Below, piece by piece: positions 34,523-43,792 of a DNA stretch of 64,000 nucleotides. The notes beneath the pieces are model-generated. The model did no database searches. It had not been told where the DNA came from and saw only the letters and a list, made by a program, of their open reading frames with translations. Each line of letters begins with the position of its first letter. Within the stretch, counting starts at the first letter, position 1. Position numbers and translations under genes: made by a program. This DNA comes from UBA1794 sp031552405 (lineage in GTDB: Bacteria > Bacteroidota > Bacteroidia > Bacteroidales > Bacteroidaceae), in contig JAVBMN010000014.1 in assembly GCA_031552405.1 (NCBI GenBank), positions 1-64,000 of the forward strand. The letters run 5' to 3'.

Positions 34523-37500
34523 TTAGAAACCAATACTAATACCAGCTGTGAAAGAAACGGAACGAGGAGTCTTTGCATTATCCGTAGATACACCTCTGGC
34601 TCCATATCCTACCTCAGGATCCACACCTGAATAATTCGTGAAACAATAGATATTATTCATTGTGAAATAGAAACTCAACTGATTCAAGTAATACTTCTTC
34701 AGCAATTTCGGATCAATACCGTAATTCAGGGTAATGTATTTGATACGCCAGAAAGAGCCATCCTCTACATAACGGTCACTACCCAAAGAATTATATCCTG
34801 CGTCATAAAGTGCACGCGGCATATCTGTCACGTCACCTTCTTTACGCCAACGCCAGTTGATAGAAGCACACTGGTTATCAGATTTACGCATGCTCTCAAG
34901 ATTCATACGGGCCATATTTACTACTTTATTTCCAGAACGGAAGTTGCTAAATACGTTCAATGTCAATCTCTTGTATCTGAATTTCAATCCCATACCACCA
35001 TTAAAGTCAGGGTTTGAGTTACCCAAGTATACAATATCCAGTGCGTCAATGTTACCATCGTGATTGATATCTTCATAGATAGCATCACCACCACGGAACT
35101 TCCATTGGTTGGCATCACCGAAGTGATACACCATCTGCTTGGCTTTGCCCGTTTCATCATAGATTACATTTCCACTTGCATCACGTGCTACCGGTTCGTT
35201 GGTATGGTTTACCTGATCCGGGTTTCTGGTTGAGTTGTAGTCATACTGGTAGACGCCTTTATAACGGAAACCATAAATAGATCCGAACGAGTTACCTAAC
35301 TGCAAACGGGGCAGATAAGTAAAGTTTTCATAATTATAGTCAGGATTATACTCTTTCAATACAGAAGGCTCAAGTTCATTGAAGTTGTTGATATTATTAG
35401 CTATATTGAAAGTAAAGTCCATAGAGAAATCACCTATATGCACAAACTTATATGCATTGAAGTTTACTTCCCATCCTTTATTAACTACCTCTCCTGAGTT
35501 CTTCTGAGGATAAGAATCAAAACCAGAAGAAGTAGGAATACGGAAGTTCGGGTTAATCAGGTCGGTTGTAGTCTTGTGATAATAGTTAAAGTCAGCTGCT
35601 ATCATACCGTCAAACAATTCTATGTCGGTACCAAAGTTCCATTGAGCACTCTTTTCCCACTTCAGATTAGTCAAACGAATATTTGAAGGCGCCAAACCAG
35701 GAGTACCAATATACCCGTTAGTTTCGCCGTACTTACTAAAATACAGGTAGTCAGCAGAAGGCATGTTACCACTCACACCCCAAGATGGGCGTAATGAGAA
35801 CATGGTTAACCATTTTCTGGACCACTGCATGAAAGGTTCGTCAGTCACGTTCCAACGGGCAGAAAGACCGGGGAAGTTACCAAACTTGTTATCGCGACCA
35901 AATCGGGTAGAACCTTCACGACGCAATACAAAGTCGAACGAATATTTAGACTGATATGAGTAGTGAGCTACTCCTACAATAGCCATATTACGCCATTCGC
36001 CGGGACCCGATTGCAAGTCGCTCAGGTAAGTTCCTGCAGAAGCAGACTGCATACCATTAGGAAGACGATTTGTACCGATTGTCTGTCCGGAGTTATTACC
36101 CCAACGTACCTGCAAAGCAATCTGTGCAGTTAACACATGGTCTTTATTGGCAAAGTTAGAGGTATACTGAATGGCATTTTCAGTAGAAATACCCATCGCT
36201 TTACTTTCATTATAAACAGCCTCAATCTTTTGATCGTTCCACTTTCCTGCAGAAAGAATCTTAGGATAGAACTTGTCTTCGCTGTTATTACTGATATCAA
36301 ATGAGATATATCCCTTATAACGCAGCATCGTTTTGTCGGGATCCAGTAAGTCGTACTGTATACGGAATGTAGGTAAGATACGATAGTTTTGGTCGTTTTT
36401 CTTAGCCAACATAGCAGAAGCTATAGGGTTCACCATACCATCCTGGTCACCAATATCATGTACATTAGCATCCTGATCCTTATTTGGATAGGCAAAGAAT
36501 ACATCCGTATCATTTCCTTTGGCATCTTCCCAATAAATAGAGAGGTTTGGCATCTTTCTAAGAGCAATATCCATCAAACCGTCATAATTCCTTTTATTAT
36601 TGGAATATGTAAATGCAAATTCAGAGAAGAACTTAATACGTTTAGACACATTATAATCCAAATTCACACGGGTGCTATAACGATCATATTCCTGTTCAAT
36701 CACAATACCAGTCTGAGTATAGTAACCTCCCGACACACGGAAGCGAGCTTTTTCACCACCACCGGTTATGGTCAGATAATGGTCATGAGTTTGTCCATAC
36801 TGAGATACTTCTTTTACCCAGTCTGTATTATCATTAAATTCATCATAATAAATGTAGCTGGGCGTATAGCTCAACTCACCCAGATTCGCAGCATTAGGAT
36901 TATCCTTTGGGTTAAAATACGCTTCTTTCATAAACATGGTGTAATCATCACCATTCAAAAGTTTATAGCCTTCGGGCTGCCAAGCACCAGAATAACGATA
37001 AGTATAATTCACTTTAGTGACTCCACGTACACCCTTCTTGGTAGTAAATTGCAATACACCATTTGAACCTTTCGCACCCCAGACAGCGGTAGCAGCCGCG
37101 TCCTTAAGTACGGTAATCGTTTCAATATCGTCAGGACTGATCTGCAAAAGCTCAGCATATTGATCCTGAGTTGCAGTAGCAAAGTCAAAGTCAGAGGTTA
37201 CATTGGTTTCGAAGATGATACCATCTACAACGATCAAAGGCTGTGAGTTACCGGTAATAGTAGACACACCACGCAGACGCATGTTCATACCTCCACCTAA
37301 GTCACCCGACATACCTACGATATCCAAACCAGCGATACGTCCTTGCAGAGCGTCATCAATAGAAGCTACAGAAAGCCCTTCAAATTCCTTGGTACTAATT
37401 TTCTGCACCGCCATAGACATTTCACGTTCGGGGATTTCCAGAGCACCAGTACTTGTAGTTTTACGTCCCGAAATAATCACTTCTTTCAGTACGTTTTCTT

Positions 37501-37810
37501 CCACCAAGTCTATATTGAAAACCCGTTGTTCTCCAATAGGCTTCTTTACAGTTTCATAGCCGATGTATGCAAAGCGGATCATATTCTTTGTACTTTTCAC
37601 TTTCAAAGAGAACTCACCATTCATATCGGTTACAGTAGCCGTGATAATACGGTCATTATTATCGATCTCTACTACGTTTACTTGCATCAGCGGTCCTTCA
37701 GCCGGCGAAGAAACGGTACCACGCACTACCACATCAGCGGATTGCGCCAATACGAACTGCGTGCAACACAAGATTGCAAGAAACAATACATATTTAAATC
37801 GTTCTTTCAT
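34523..37810 (-). CDS. SusC/RagA-family TonB-dependent outer-membrane transporter (first pair)
   Basis: A 1095-residue TonB-dependent receptor. The signal peptide ends near FVLAQ (22). A carboxypeptidase-regulatory-like domain (27-112) has VVRGTVSSPAEGPLMQVNVVEIDNN and AYIGYETVKKPIG. The plug holds SVASIDDALQGRIAGLDIVGMSGDLGGGMNMRLRGVSTITGNSQPLIVVDG and VLKDAAATAVWGAKGSNGVLQFTTKKG. The barrel ends with FTAGISIGF, the usual terminal aromatic. No STN signalling domain is present. It follows the four-FAS1 lipoprotein by 22 bases and precedes its SusD partner. Confidence 0.95.
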   Translation of the reverse strand: MKERFKYVLFLAILCCTQFVLAQSADVVVRGTVSSPAEGPLMQVNVVEIDNNDRIITATVTDMNGEFSLKVKSTKNMIRFAYIGYETVKKPIGEQRVFNIDLVEENVLKEVIISGRKTTSTGALEIPEREMSMAVQKISTKEFEGLSVASIDDALQGRIAGLDIVGMSGDLGGGMNMRLRGVSTITGNSQPLIVVDGIIFETNVTSDFDFATATQDQYAELLQISPDDIETITVLKDAAATAVWGAKGSNGVLQFTTKKGVRGVTKVNYTYRYSGAWQPEGYKLLNGDDYTMFMKEAYFNPKDNPNAANLGELSYTPSYIYYDEFNDNTDWVKEVSQYGQTHDHYLTITGGGEKARFRVSGGYYTQTGIVIEQEYDRYSTRVNLDYNVSKRIKFFSEFAFTYSNNKRNYDGLMDIALRKMPNLSIYWEDAKGNDTDVFFAYPNKDQDANVHDIGDQDGMVNPIASAMLAKKNDQNYRILPTFRIQYDLLDPDKTMLRYKGYISFDISNNSEDKFYPKILSAGKWNDQKIEAVYNESKAMGISTENAIQYTSNFANKDHVLTAQIALQVRWGNNSGQTIGTNRLPNGMQSASAGTYLSDLQSGPGEWRNMAIVGVAHYSYQSKYSFDFVLRREGSTRFGRDNKFGNFPGLSARWNVTDEPFMQWSRKWLTMFSLRPSWGVSGNMPSADYLYFSKYGETNGYIGTPGLAPSNIRLTNLKWEKSAQWNFGTDIELFDGMIAADFNYYHKTTTDLINPNFRIPTSSGFDSYPQKNSGEVVNKGWEVNFNAYKFVHIGDFSMDFTFNIANNINNFNELEPSVLKEYNPDYNYENFTYLPRLQLGNSFGSIYGFRYKGVYQYDYNSTRNPDQVNHTNEPVARDASGNVIYDETGKAKQMVYHFGDANQWKFRGGDAIYEDINHDGNIDALDIVYLGNSNPDFNGGMGLKFRYKRLTLNVFSNFRSGNKVVNMARMNLESMRKSDNQCASINWRWRKEGDVTDMPRALYDAGYNSLGSDRYVEDGSFWRIKYITLNYGIDPKLLKKYYLNQLSFYFTMNNIYCFTNYSGVDPEVGYGARGVSTDNAKTPRSVSFTAGISIGF

Positions 37811-37832
37811 AATATAACTATCTTAATAATTC

Positions 37833-40556
37833 TTATTTAAATTGAGCTCTTATCCCGTCATCTCCTTTTTCAGAGAAGAACAAGGGAGCATCTATTGCAT
37901 GCACCACTACATAAGCAGAGCTGTTGATTCCTGTAGCACTCGAGGGTACACCATCAAATTGATACTCTCTCGCCATCGCATTCTTCAACACATTCGGAAG
38001 AACTTTTGCTTTGGACGTACCATTTCTGGAGGCTATTTCAAATCCACCCGCAGCTGTTGGATTGGCATACAATTCATAGAATACACTTTCGGCGTAATTA
38101 AACGACTGCGTTTTGTAATAACCCTCTGTACCATCTGTAAAGATTGAATTATCCTGGAAGTGATAACGAATAAAGTTCAATATTTTCTTGGCATATACTT
38201 TTCGTACATTTAAGATGCTATCTCTCTTAGCCTGAAGTCTTGCTTTTACTTCAGCTGTTGCATCGGACGGAATTTCTTCGGGTTGTTCCATCTGTGCAAG
38301 ATCTTCCCATGAAGGAAGTCCTTCGCTGTAAGCCTTTGCCATTGCATCATTATTCGGCGCATACAATGTATAGTTATAATTGCTAAGGAAACTGATACAT
38401 TCTGTATTAGAAATCACCGTTTGAGTACCTGCCTTCTTAGGAAGAACCAGTGCCTGATACAGCTTCAATGTATCCTGTCTATTAGAATACTCTTCATCAA
38501 TCAAAACATCCGAACCCGCTACCAGTGCAGCAAATTCCGAGAGTTCCGGATTTGAAATTGAATTAAGAATATCAATCACAGGTTTCTTCGTGGGTTGAAT
38601 AGCCTTATTTACAGCCATTGTAACACCATTACCTCCACTACCGGGTTCACCGTTCAGAATCTTGTCAGACTGATTATAGAAAGTAACGACTTCCGGAGTT
38701 TCTGCTTTTTCTTCATTACCGCCAGACAGAACAGTTCCGCCATTAGTAAATGCAGAAATATTCAGATAAGCACCACCTTTAGTTTGGTAGTAGCCACCCT
38801 TACTCCAGTCCTTCTTATCCATTATCACAATACAGTTATTCAAGATGTCCTTCAATAAGGTCTTTACTTTTGTAGCGTTTACAGTGGAACTAGTACCTAC
38901 ATTGCCATTTGTCTCCACTTTGGCTACTGTAGCAACTACTGTTTTGCTTGATTCATTATATCTAAAAGAGATACGTTGATAGCTACCATCCGCAGCAACA
39001 GTGAAAGGATCCCAATAATCCAACAAAGCATCATCCGTTGGCACTACAAACGAGAAAGTACTCTCCATAGAGTTCAGATAAGTACCATATCCATCGGGGA
39101 TATAAGTAGTTTTATCAGTGTTAGTAACGGCCCAACCCATAACCCGCAGGTTCTCGATATTCAAGCAAGGTGCCATAACAGAGATGTAGGAGTCAGGAGT
39201 ATACACCTTATTCACTACATAAATCATACCATTATTAGCGGGAAAGATCAGCCTATTACCTTGTTCATCTTTTGCTATATCGTCTTTTACGATACCTTGT
39301 TCACGGTTTCCATCATTCAACACCTTATTAAATATAGAAGGAAGAGATCCTAAGAATGAAGTTTTCATGTGATTATTGATCAATCGAGCCAACAAATCCT
39401 TTGGCACATCTTCCCAAGCATTAAAGCCGTGCATCACCAATCGACCGGTAGAGCTATTCCACCAGTCTTCCAAAGCCTGATCGGTAGGAACAAATATAGT
39501 ACTCATATTCTGCCCCCATCCTTCTCCGGTTGCATATGCGCCACATTGCCAAGCCGGATCATAGAGCAGCTGAGGTTGTGGAGTATCTGAAGAGTCATTT
39601 TTCAATGCATAAGCACCATTCTGTGCAAAATAACCTTTACGAAGTACCTGATGACCATTCTCCTTATGATTAGACATATAATTATCAGTAGGCATGGTAT
39701 AGCGATCCATCAAGCGATTAAAAGTTTTGGTAACCTTCCTAAGTTCTTGATTGTTAGCTAACTCTCCTGACATATTGGAGGGAGGTACCAAGAGATCTCT
39801 CAACACATGAATATATCCATTCTGACAAGTTACATCCTGAGTGACTACGGGCACATTCCACAAATATATTTCATATTGCGGATCAAAGTCATTCCCAAAC
39901 ATGAATGACATATCGTCATCGGTAATTTGTCTATTAGTGCGGAAGTCGGTAACAAAATGCACCATGGGAGCCGGGTCAGAAGATGGAATTGAAAAGAACA
40001 CACTATCCTGAGCCTTTATCTGAGTCCAATAGTCGCCATTTGGCAATTCATCCCTCTTACTTCCTGCATACACTGCAATTGTGTCAAAAGTATAGGTTGT
40101 GTTATACCTACGCATGACCACGCCACGATTCGGATCATCCGAAGCTTCTGCCTTTGTTCCGGAAGAAAGTCTTTCCGCCAGATAGGCCGCATTGATCATT
40201 GAATTGTCAAAAATCCACCTCTTCTGAGCATGTGACAAATCAGCATAGCTACTCACCCCCCAAGGATTATCACCCCCATTGAAAAAGCGATTCCATGCGG
40301 CATCATCCGCTACAAAAACAGTTTTACTACCCGTTTTTTTCAACACCTCGGCATACTCAAGGTCATCAATCAACTTCAACGTGTAAGTAAAGTCTTTCCG
40401 GTTTTCAAGCTCTCCATAAACGCTTGACCCCAGCCACTTCGGATAAGAATCCTCCAATAAATCGTCTTGACAGGAGCTGAAAATCATCCCTGTCCCCAAC
40501 ATAAGGAAGAAACCGAAAGCCAAGCCAGAACATAAACTGCACAATCTTGTTTTCAT
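37833..40556 (-). CDS. Large lipoprotein with four fasciclin (FAS1) repeats
   Basis: A 907-residue lipoprotein with lipidated Cys29 (GMIFSSC), first gene of the operon. Four FAS1 signature segments are visible: KTVFVADDAAWNRFF (78-92), STIFVPTDQALEDWW (352-366), FSFVVPTDDALLDYW (501-515) and YTLYAPNNDAMAKAY (729-743). Each sits in a block of about 150-250 residues with the closing strand pattern such as NGYIHVLRDLLVPP and NGMIYVVNKVYTP. FAS1 domains mediate binding and adhesion in many organisms, so a surface-exposed glycan or protein binder is inferred. No catalytic motif was seen. The spacing is unequal, so the blocks probably carry insertions. Confidence 0.82.
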   Translation of the reverse strand: MKTRLCSLCSGLAFGFFLMLGTGMIFSSCQDDLLEDSYPKWLGSSVYGELENRKDFTYTLKLIDDLEYAEVLKKTGSKTVFVADDAAWNRFFNGGDNPWGVSSYADLSHAQKRWIFDNSMINAAYLAERLSSGTKAEASDDPNRGVVMRRYNTTYTFDTIAVYAGSKRDELPNGDYWTQIKAQDSVFFSIPSSDPAPMVHFVTDFRTNRQITDDDMSFMFGNDFDPQYEIYLWNVPVVTQDVTCQNGYIHVLRDLLVPPSNMSGELANNQELRKVTKTFNRLMDRYTMPTDNYMSNHKENGHQVLRKGYFAQNGAYALKNDSSDTPQPQLLYDPAWQCGAYATGEGWGQNMSTIFVPTDQALEDWWNSSTGRLVMHGFNAWEDVPKDLLARLINNHMKTSFLGSLPSIFNKVLNDGNREQGIVKDDIAKDEQGNRLIFPANNGMIYVVNKVYTPDSYISVMAPCLNIENLRVMGWAVTNTDKTTYIPDGYGTYLNSMESTFSFVVPTDDALLDYWDPFTVAADGSYQRISFRYNESSKTVVATVAKVETNGNVGTSSTVNATKVKTLLKDILNNCIVIMDKKDWSKGGYYQTKGGAYLNISAFTNGGTVLSGGNEEKAETPEVVTFYNQSDKILNGEPGSGGNGVTMAVNKAIQPTKKPVIDILNSISNPELSEFAALVAGSDVLIDEEYSNRQDTLKLYQALVLPKKAGTQTVISNTECISFLSNYNYTLYAPNNDAMAKAYSEGLPSWEDLAQMEQPEEIPSDATAEVKARLQAKRDSILNVRKVYAKKILNFIRYHFQDNSIFTDGTEGYYKTQSFNYAESVFYELYANPTAAGGFEIASRNGTSKAKVLPNVLKNAMAREYQFDGVPSSATGINSSAYVVVHAIDAPLFFSEKGDDGIRAQFK

Positions 40557-40655
40557 TCGTTTTTTAGTTATGATTAATAATTAGTTTTAAGTTTCTTTTC
40601 TGTTACAAAGAACTGCAGCAAATGCAAATTTTCCGTAACCCACTATACATTGTTG

Positions 40656-40689
40656 CAAAGATAAGATAAAAAAAACAAGATGCACCAAA
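40656..40689 (-). promoter_or_regulatory. Promoter of the fasciclin/SusCD operon
   Basis: The plus strand reads CAAAGATA at 40656-40663 (minus TATCTTTG) and CAAA at 40686-40689 (minus TTTG), giving both Bacteroides boxes with 22 bases between. The leader to the ATG at 40556 is about 95 bases. This is one of the few sites in the window with both boxes. Confidence 0.6.
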
Positions 40690-41068
40690 TTTAAAAGCGC
40701 TTTTTTAGAAAAACCCGCGAAAACTTGTTGTATAACATATTTCTGTGCAAAACACCCTTAAACAAAGGGGAAATGAGATGTTAAAAACACCATTTCCGAT
40801 CTCTTATCTATACCTTTCACTGCAAAACCGGAACAACTTTTACACTCTCTTCAAAACCTTGATTTTATATTCCGGTAACCCTCACGCCTCATCCTTTCCA
40901 ACAGGAGTTATATAAAAAAACAGTCTAGCTTGTCCGAAAAACGACCTTTTAACACTTTTATTTCCTTTCTCATGTTAAAAACACAATCTTAAAAAAAAGG
41001 TAAAACACAGAAAGGTTTTTACCCCTCCATGCACAACGTCCCACAACTAATGCGCACAAAGCAAGTAA
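40690..41068. other. Non-coding AT-rich region upstream of the SusCD operon promoter
   Basis: No credible gene is visible. The DNA is rich in A/T runs with short direct repeats of GTTAAAAACAC (about 40781 and 40974). It may hold regulatory sites for the operon, but none could be identified. Confidence 0.3.
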
Positions 41069-41166
41069 CTGGTGGGCATCAGTTCCCCGACTGAAGCGCT
41101 GCAGTCGGCCAACGGCAGGCCTGCGTTTTAAAATCTCAGGCCTGCTACCGAAACATCTCAGGCGTG
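41069..41166. repeat. Dispersed palindromic repeat, modules B and C (copy 3)
   Basis: CTGGTGGGCATCAG (41069-41082) is module B. A small hairpin CCGACTG/CAGTCGG (41087-41108) follows. CAGGCCTG occurs at 41116 and 41137, with a variant CAGGCGTG at 41159; spacing is 21 and 22 bases. The sequence CAGGCCTGCGTTTT is shared with 20303 and 60530. Confidence 0.75.
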
Positions 41167-41237
41167 CATTTTGCGAATGCGAAAAATGCATCCAAATCAC
41201 TCCAAAAACCCCTCCTTCCACAAGACTCTCTTGACAC

Positions 41238-41479
41238 CCCTTCACACCCTTCACACCGCCTGCAACCCTTAGCACCAAAGAATTTGCGAGTGAAGGGTAG
41301 GTATGAACCCTGTGAAGGGCATCCTTCACAGTAACCAAACAGAAATGCATGCCCCCACTTGAAAGCGTTGAAATCCCCAACTCTCCGGCAAACAACGCAA
41401 CACCGTGAATAGAGGTGAAGGACTACTATTCACACACAATCAATTGTTTTTCAGATACTTACAACCCCACCGTGAAGGG
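41238..41479. repeat. Cluster of GTGAAGGG/CCCTTCAC repeats (module D)
   Basis: CCCTTCAC occurs at 41238 and 41247 and its complement GTGAAGGG at 41290, 41312 and 41472. GTGAATAG/CTATTCAC (41405-41412 and 41426-41433) forms another perfect inverted pair. GGTAGGTATGAACCCTGTGA continuing to 41319 resembles 17960-17984. No gene is seen in the whole stretch from 41167 to 41615. Confidence 0.55.
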
Positions 41480-41615
41480 TTGCATTCACCCATAAACACC
41501 TATATAACAGCCTGTTACGAGAAAGGTGAAAGGTAAGAGCGAAAAAGGATAAATACAAAAGATACTACCAGACAATCACAGTATCCGGCACACCCCAGAC
41601 GCAAGCATCCCTACC

Positions 41616-43670
41616 CTATTGTTTAGCCTCCGGATAGCTAACCCTTGGATGGTGTACGCTTTTCAATTTTTCACGAAACACAGCCTTCACCATCGCAATA
41701 TCCTTGAAAGTTATGGGGCATTCCTTAAAGAAACCGTCCGCCAATTGCCCGTCAATAATTTTATCTACCAAATCGGCTATAGACTCATCAGAATACTCCG
41801 TCAAACTACGTGAAGCGGCCTCTACGCCATCGGCCATCATCATCACGGCCGTTTCTTTGGTAAACGGATTAGGTCCTGGATAAGCAAACTGTTGTAAATC
41901 CGCATCTTTTCCTGGATTTTCATTAAGCCATGAGATCAAGAAATACTTCGCTGCCCCTTTCCCATGGTGCGTAAGTATAAAATCCTTAATGACTTGTGGA
42001 AGATTGTACTTTTCCGCTATCTTCAAACCGTTTGAGACATGATTTATTACCACCTTAGCGCTTTGTTCATAACTCAATTGCTTATGTGGATTTACTCCGC
42101 CCTGATTTTCTGTAAAGAAGATCGGGTTATCAATCTTACCGATATCATGATACAAAGCTCCGGTACGCACCAGCTGAGCATTTGCGCCAATCCTTTCGGC
42201 GGCCGCAGCAGCAAGGTTACTCACTTGTATGGTGTGCTGGAAAGTCCCGGGAGCCTCTTCAGACAAGCGACGGAGCAACTTGCTATTTGTGTTGGAAAGC
42301 TCCACTAAGGTTACATTCGAAACCACGCGGAACAACCTTTCCATTACAAAAAGAAGAGGGTAGGTAAATAATAGCAGTACCCCGTTAATGGCAAAATTAA
42401 GATACATATTCAGGTTAATGGCCGAGATCTGATTCCGATGCATCAGTTCCAGCCCCAGGTTCAACAATGAATAAGCCAATACTACAGCCATCGCCACCCT
42501 GTAAAGTTGGGAACGCTGCGACAGCTCTCTAAGTGAATAAATCGCTACCATCCCCCCAAAGATTTGCAACAAGATAAACTCATGTGGATAATGCAAACCA
42601 ATGGAGCATATCAACACCGTTGTAATATGAGCCAACAAAGCCGTACGTGAATCCAACAATACGTGTAACACAATAGGCAACATAGCAAACGGCACTATAT
42701 ACACATTAATTAATTGCAGGCCCACCAACAGAAATGTGCCCACCGAGTAAGCCACGATAGCCGTAAAGATAAGCAGCATCACATTTTTTCGCTGGATATA
42801 TTCCGTCCTATATATAATAAGGTATGCTACAAAGCCACCTAAAAGTAACACTACAAAAAGAACCTGCCCTGCCAGTATGATAAACTGGCTGTTATCATCA
42901 CCTGTCCGTTTCAGTGAAGACTGCCTGAAAGAATCAAGGATGGTATATGTATCCCGATCTACGATCTCGCCTCGATCTATTATTTTTTGCCCCGACTGCA
43001 CCATACCTATGGCAAAAGACACCGAAGCCAACAATTCCTGGCGGGCATCCGCCGACTTCACAGAATCGTAAGTCAGGTTAGGCTGAAGATAACTATTCAG
43101 GTCGCACTGCTGCAAAACATCCACCGGATAATTGGCGGTATCCTGATGAAGCAATAAATGGTATGCACTTTTAAGAGTATACACAGAACGCAGGGATACC
43201 GGCGTAGCCATTTTCTCCCGCATAAACATCACCTCCTCCACTCGATGGGAATCCATCTTCTCATACACCTCCGAGTCAAGCACCCCTGCCTGATAAATAA
43301 CAGACAACATACGTTCCAAGTGCGGCCGCCAAGGCTCCGGAAGCCGATCCCTGAGACGCCCCCGGCAATCCGCACGAAACTGCGTCAGCATACGGGGCGA
43401 AACGGTTTCATCCACCGCAAGATAGGGGCGGTATTGTTCTATCAGACTGTCCCTTTCATGCTTTACCACAGCTTCATCCTTATAAATAGGAAAATCATAC
43501 GGAGCAGTCAGCAAGCCATACTTCCAAGGTTTCCCTATCTCAAACTGATAGTTAAACTTACCCTCGCGAGGCATAAACCACACGATCATCACCACAGCAC
43601 TGATCAAAATCAGCGGTCTCACCACCCACTTCCGGCTAAAAAATTCCGCCAATGAATTCATTCCCTTCAT
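41616..43670 (-). CDS. 7TM-HD family membrane phosphohydrolase (PgpH-like)
   Basis: A 684-residue membrane protein; Met4 at 43661 is an alternative start. One N-terminal membrane segment (about 15-32) is followed by a periplasmic 7TMR-HDED-like domain (to about 260), then a block of membrane helices (about 265-445) and a cytoplasmic HD domain. The HD motif is LVRTGALYHDIGKIDNP (about residue 500), with INHVSNG and ILTHHGKG further on supplying other metal ligands. Family members such as PgpH degrade cyclic di-AMP; that substrate is inferred and not proven for Bacteroides. It is divergent from gltX, with both starts in a 120-base shared region. Confidence 0.88.
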   Translation of the reverse strand: MKGMNSLAEFFSRKWVVRPLILISAVVMIVWFMPREGKFNYQFEIGKPWKYGLLTAPYDFPIYKDEAVVKHERDSLIEQYRPYLAVDETVSPRMLTQFRADCRGRLRDRLPEPWRPHLERMLSVIYQAGVLDSEVYEKMDSHRVEEVMFMREKMATPVSLRSVYTLKSAYHLLLHQDTANYPVDVLQQCDLNSYLQPNLTYDSVKSADARQELLASVSFAIGMVQSGQKIIDRGEIVDRDTYTILDSFRQSSLKRTGDDNSQFIILAGQVLFVVLLLGGFVAYLIIYRTEYIQRKNVMLLIFTAIVAYSVGTFLLVGLQLINVYIVPFAMLPIVLHVLLDSRTALLAHITTVLICSIGLHYPHEFILLQIFGGMVAIYSLRELSQRSQLYRVAMAVVLAYSLLNLGLELMHRNQISAINLNMYLNFAINGVLLLFTYPLLFVMERLFRVVSNVTLVELSNTNSKLLRRLSEEAPGTFQHTIQVSNLAAAAAERIGANAQLVRTGALYHDIGKIDNPIFFTENQGGVNPHKQLSYEQSAKVVINHVSNGLKIAEKYNLPQVIKDFILTHHGKGAAKYFLISWLNENPGKDADLQQFAYPGPNPFTKETAVMMMADGVEAASRSLTEYSDESIADLVDKIIDGQLADGFFKECPITFKDIAMVKAVFREKLKSVHHPRVSYPEAKQ

Positions 43671-43730
43671 ACGTCCTCGCTATTTTGGGCGAAAAATACG
43701 AAAAAAGAGGGACTTCTGAAAAAAATAGCG

Positions 43731-43738
43731 TAACTTTG
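43731..43738 (+). promoter_or_regulatory. -7 promoter element (TAACTTTG) for gltX
   Basis: TAACTTTG matches TAnnTTTG exactly, 54 bases before the gltX ATG at 43793. It supports that ATG over upstream in-frame starts. Confidence 0.55.
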
Positions 43739-43792
43739 CGCCTGTTTCGATATACATTTAATACAAAGCTTAGTAACAAATCATCTTCCAGT

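Noticed and set aside
40970..41395. Minus-strand open frame (141 codons) in the gap before the SusCD promoter
   Set aside because: It runs through the palindromic repeats, which explain the composition; codon use is unlike neighbouring genes and no family is recognised.
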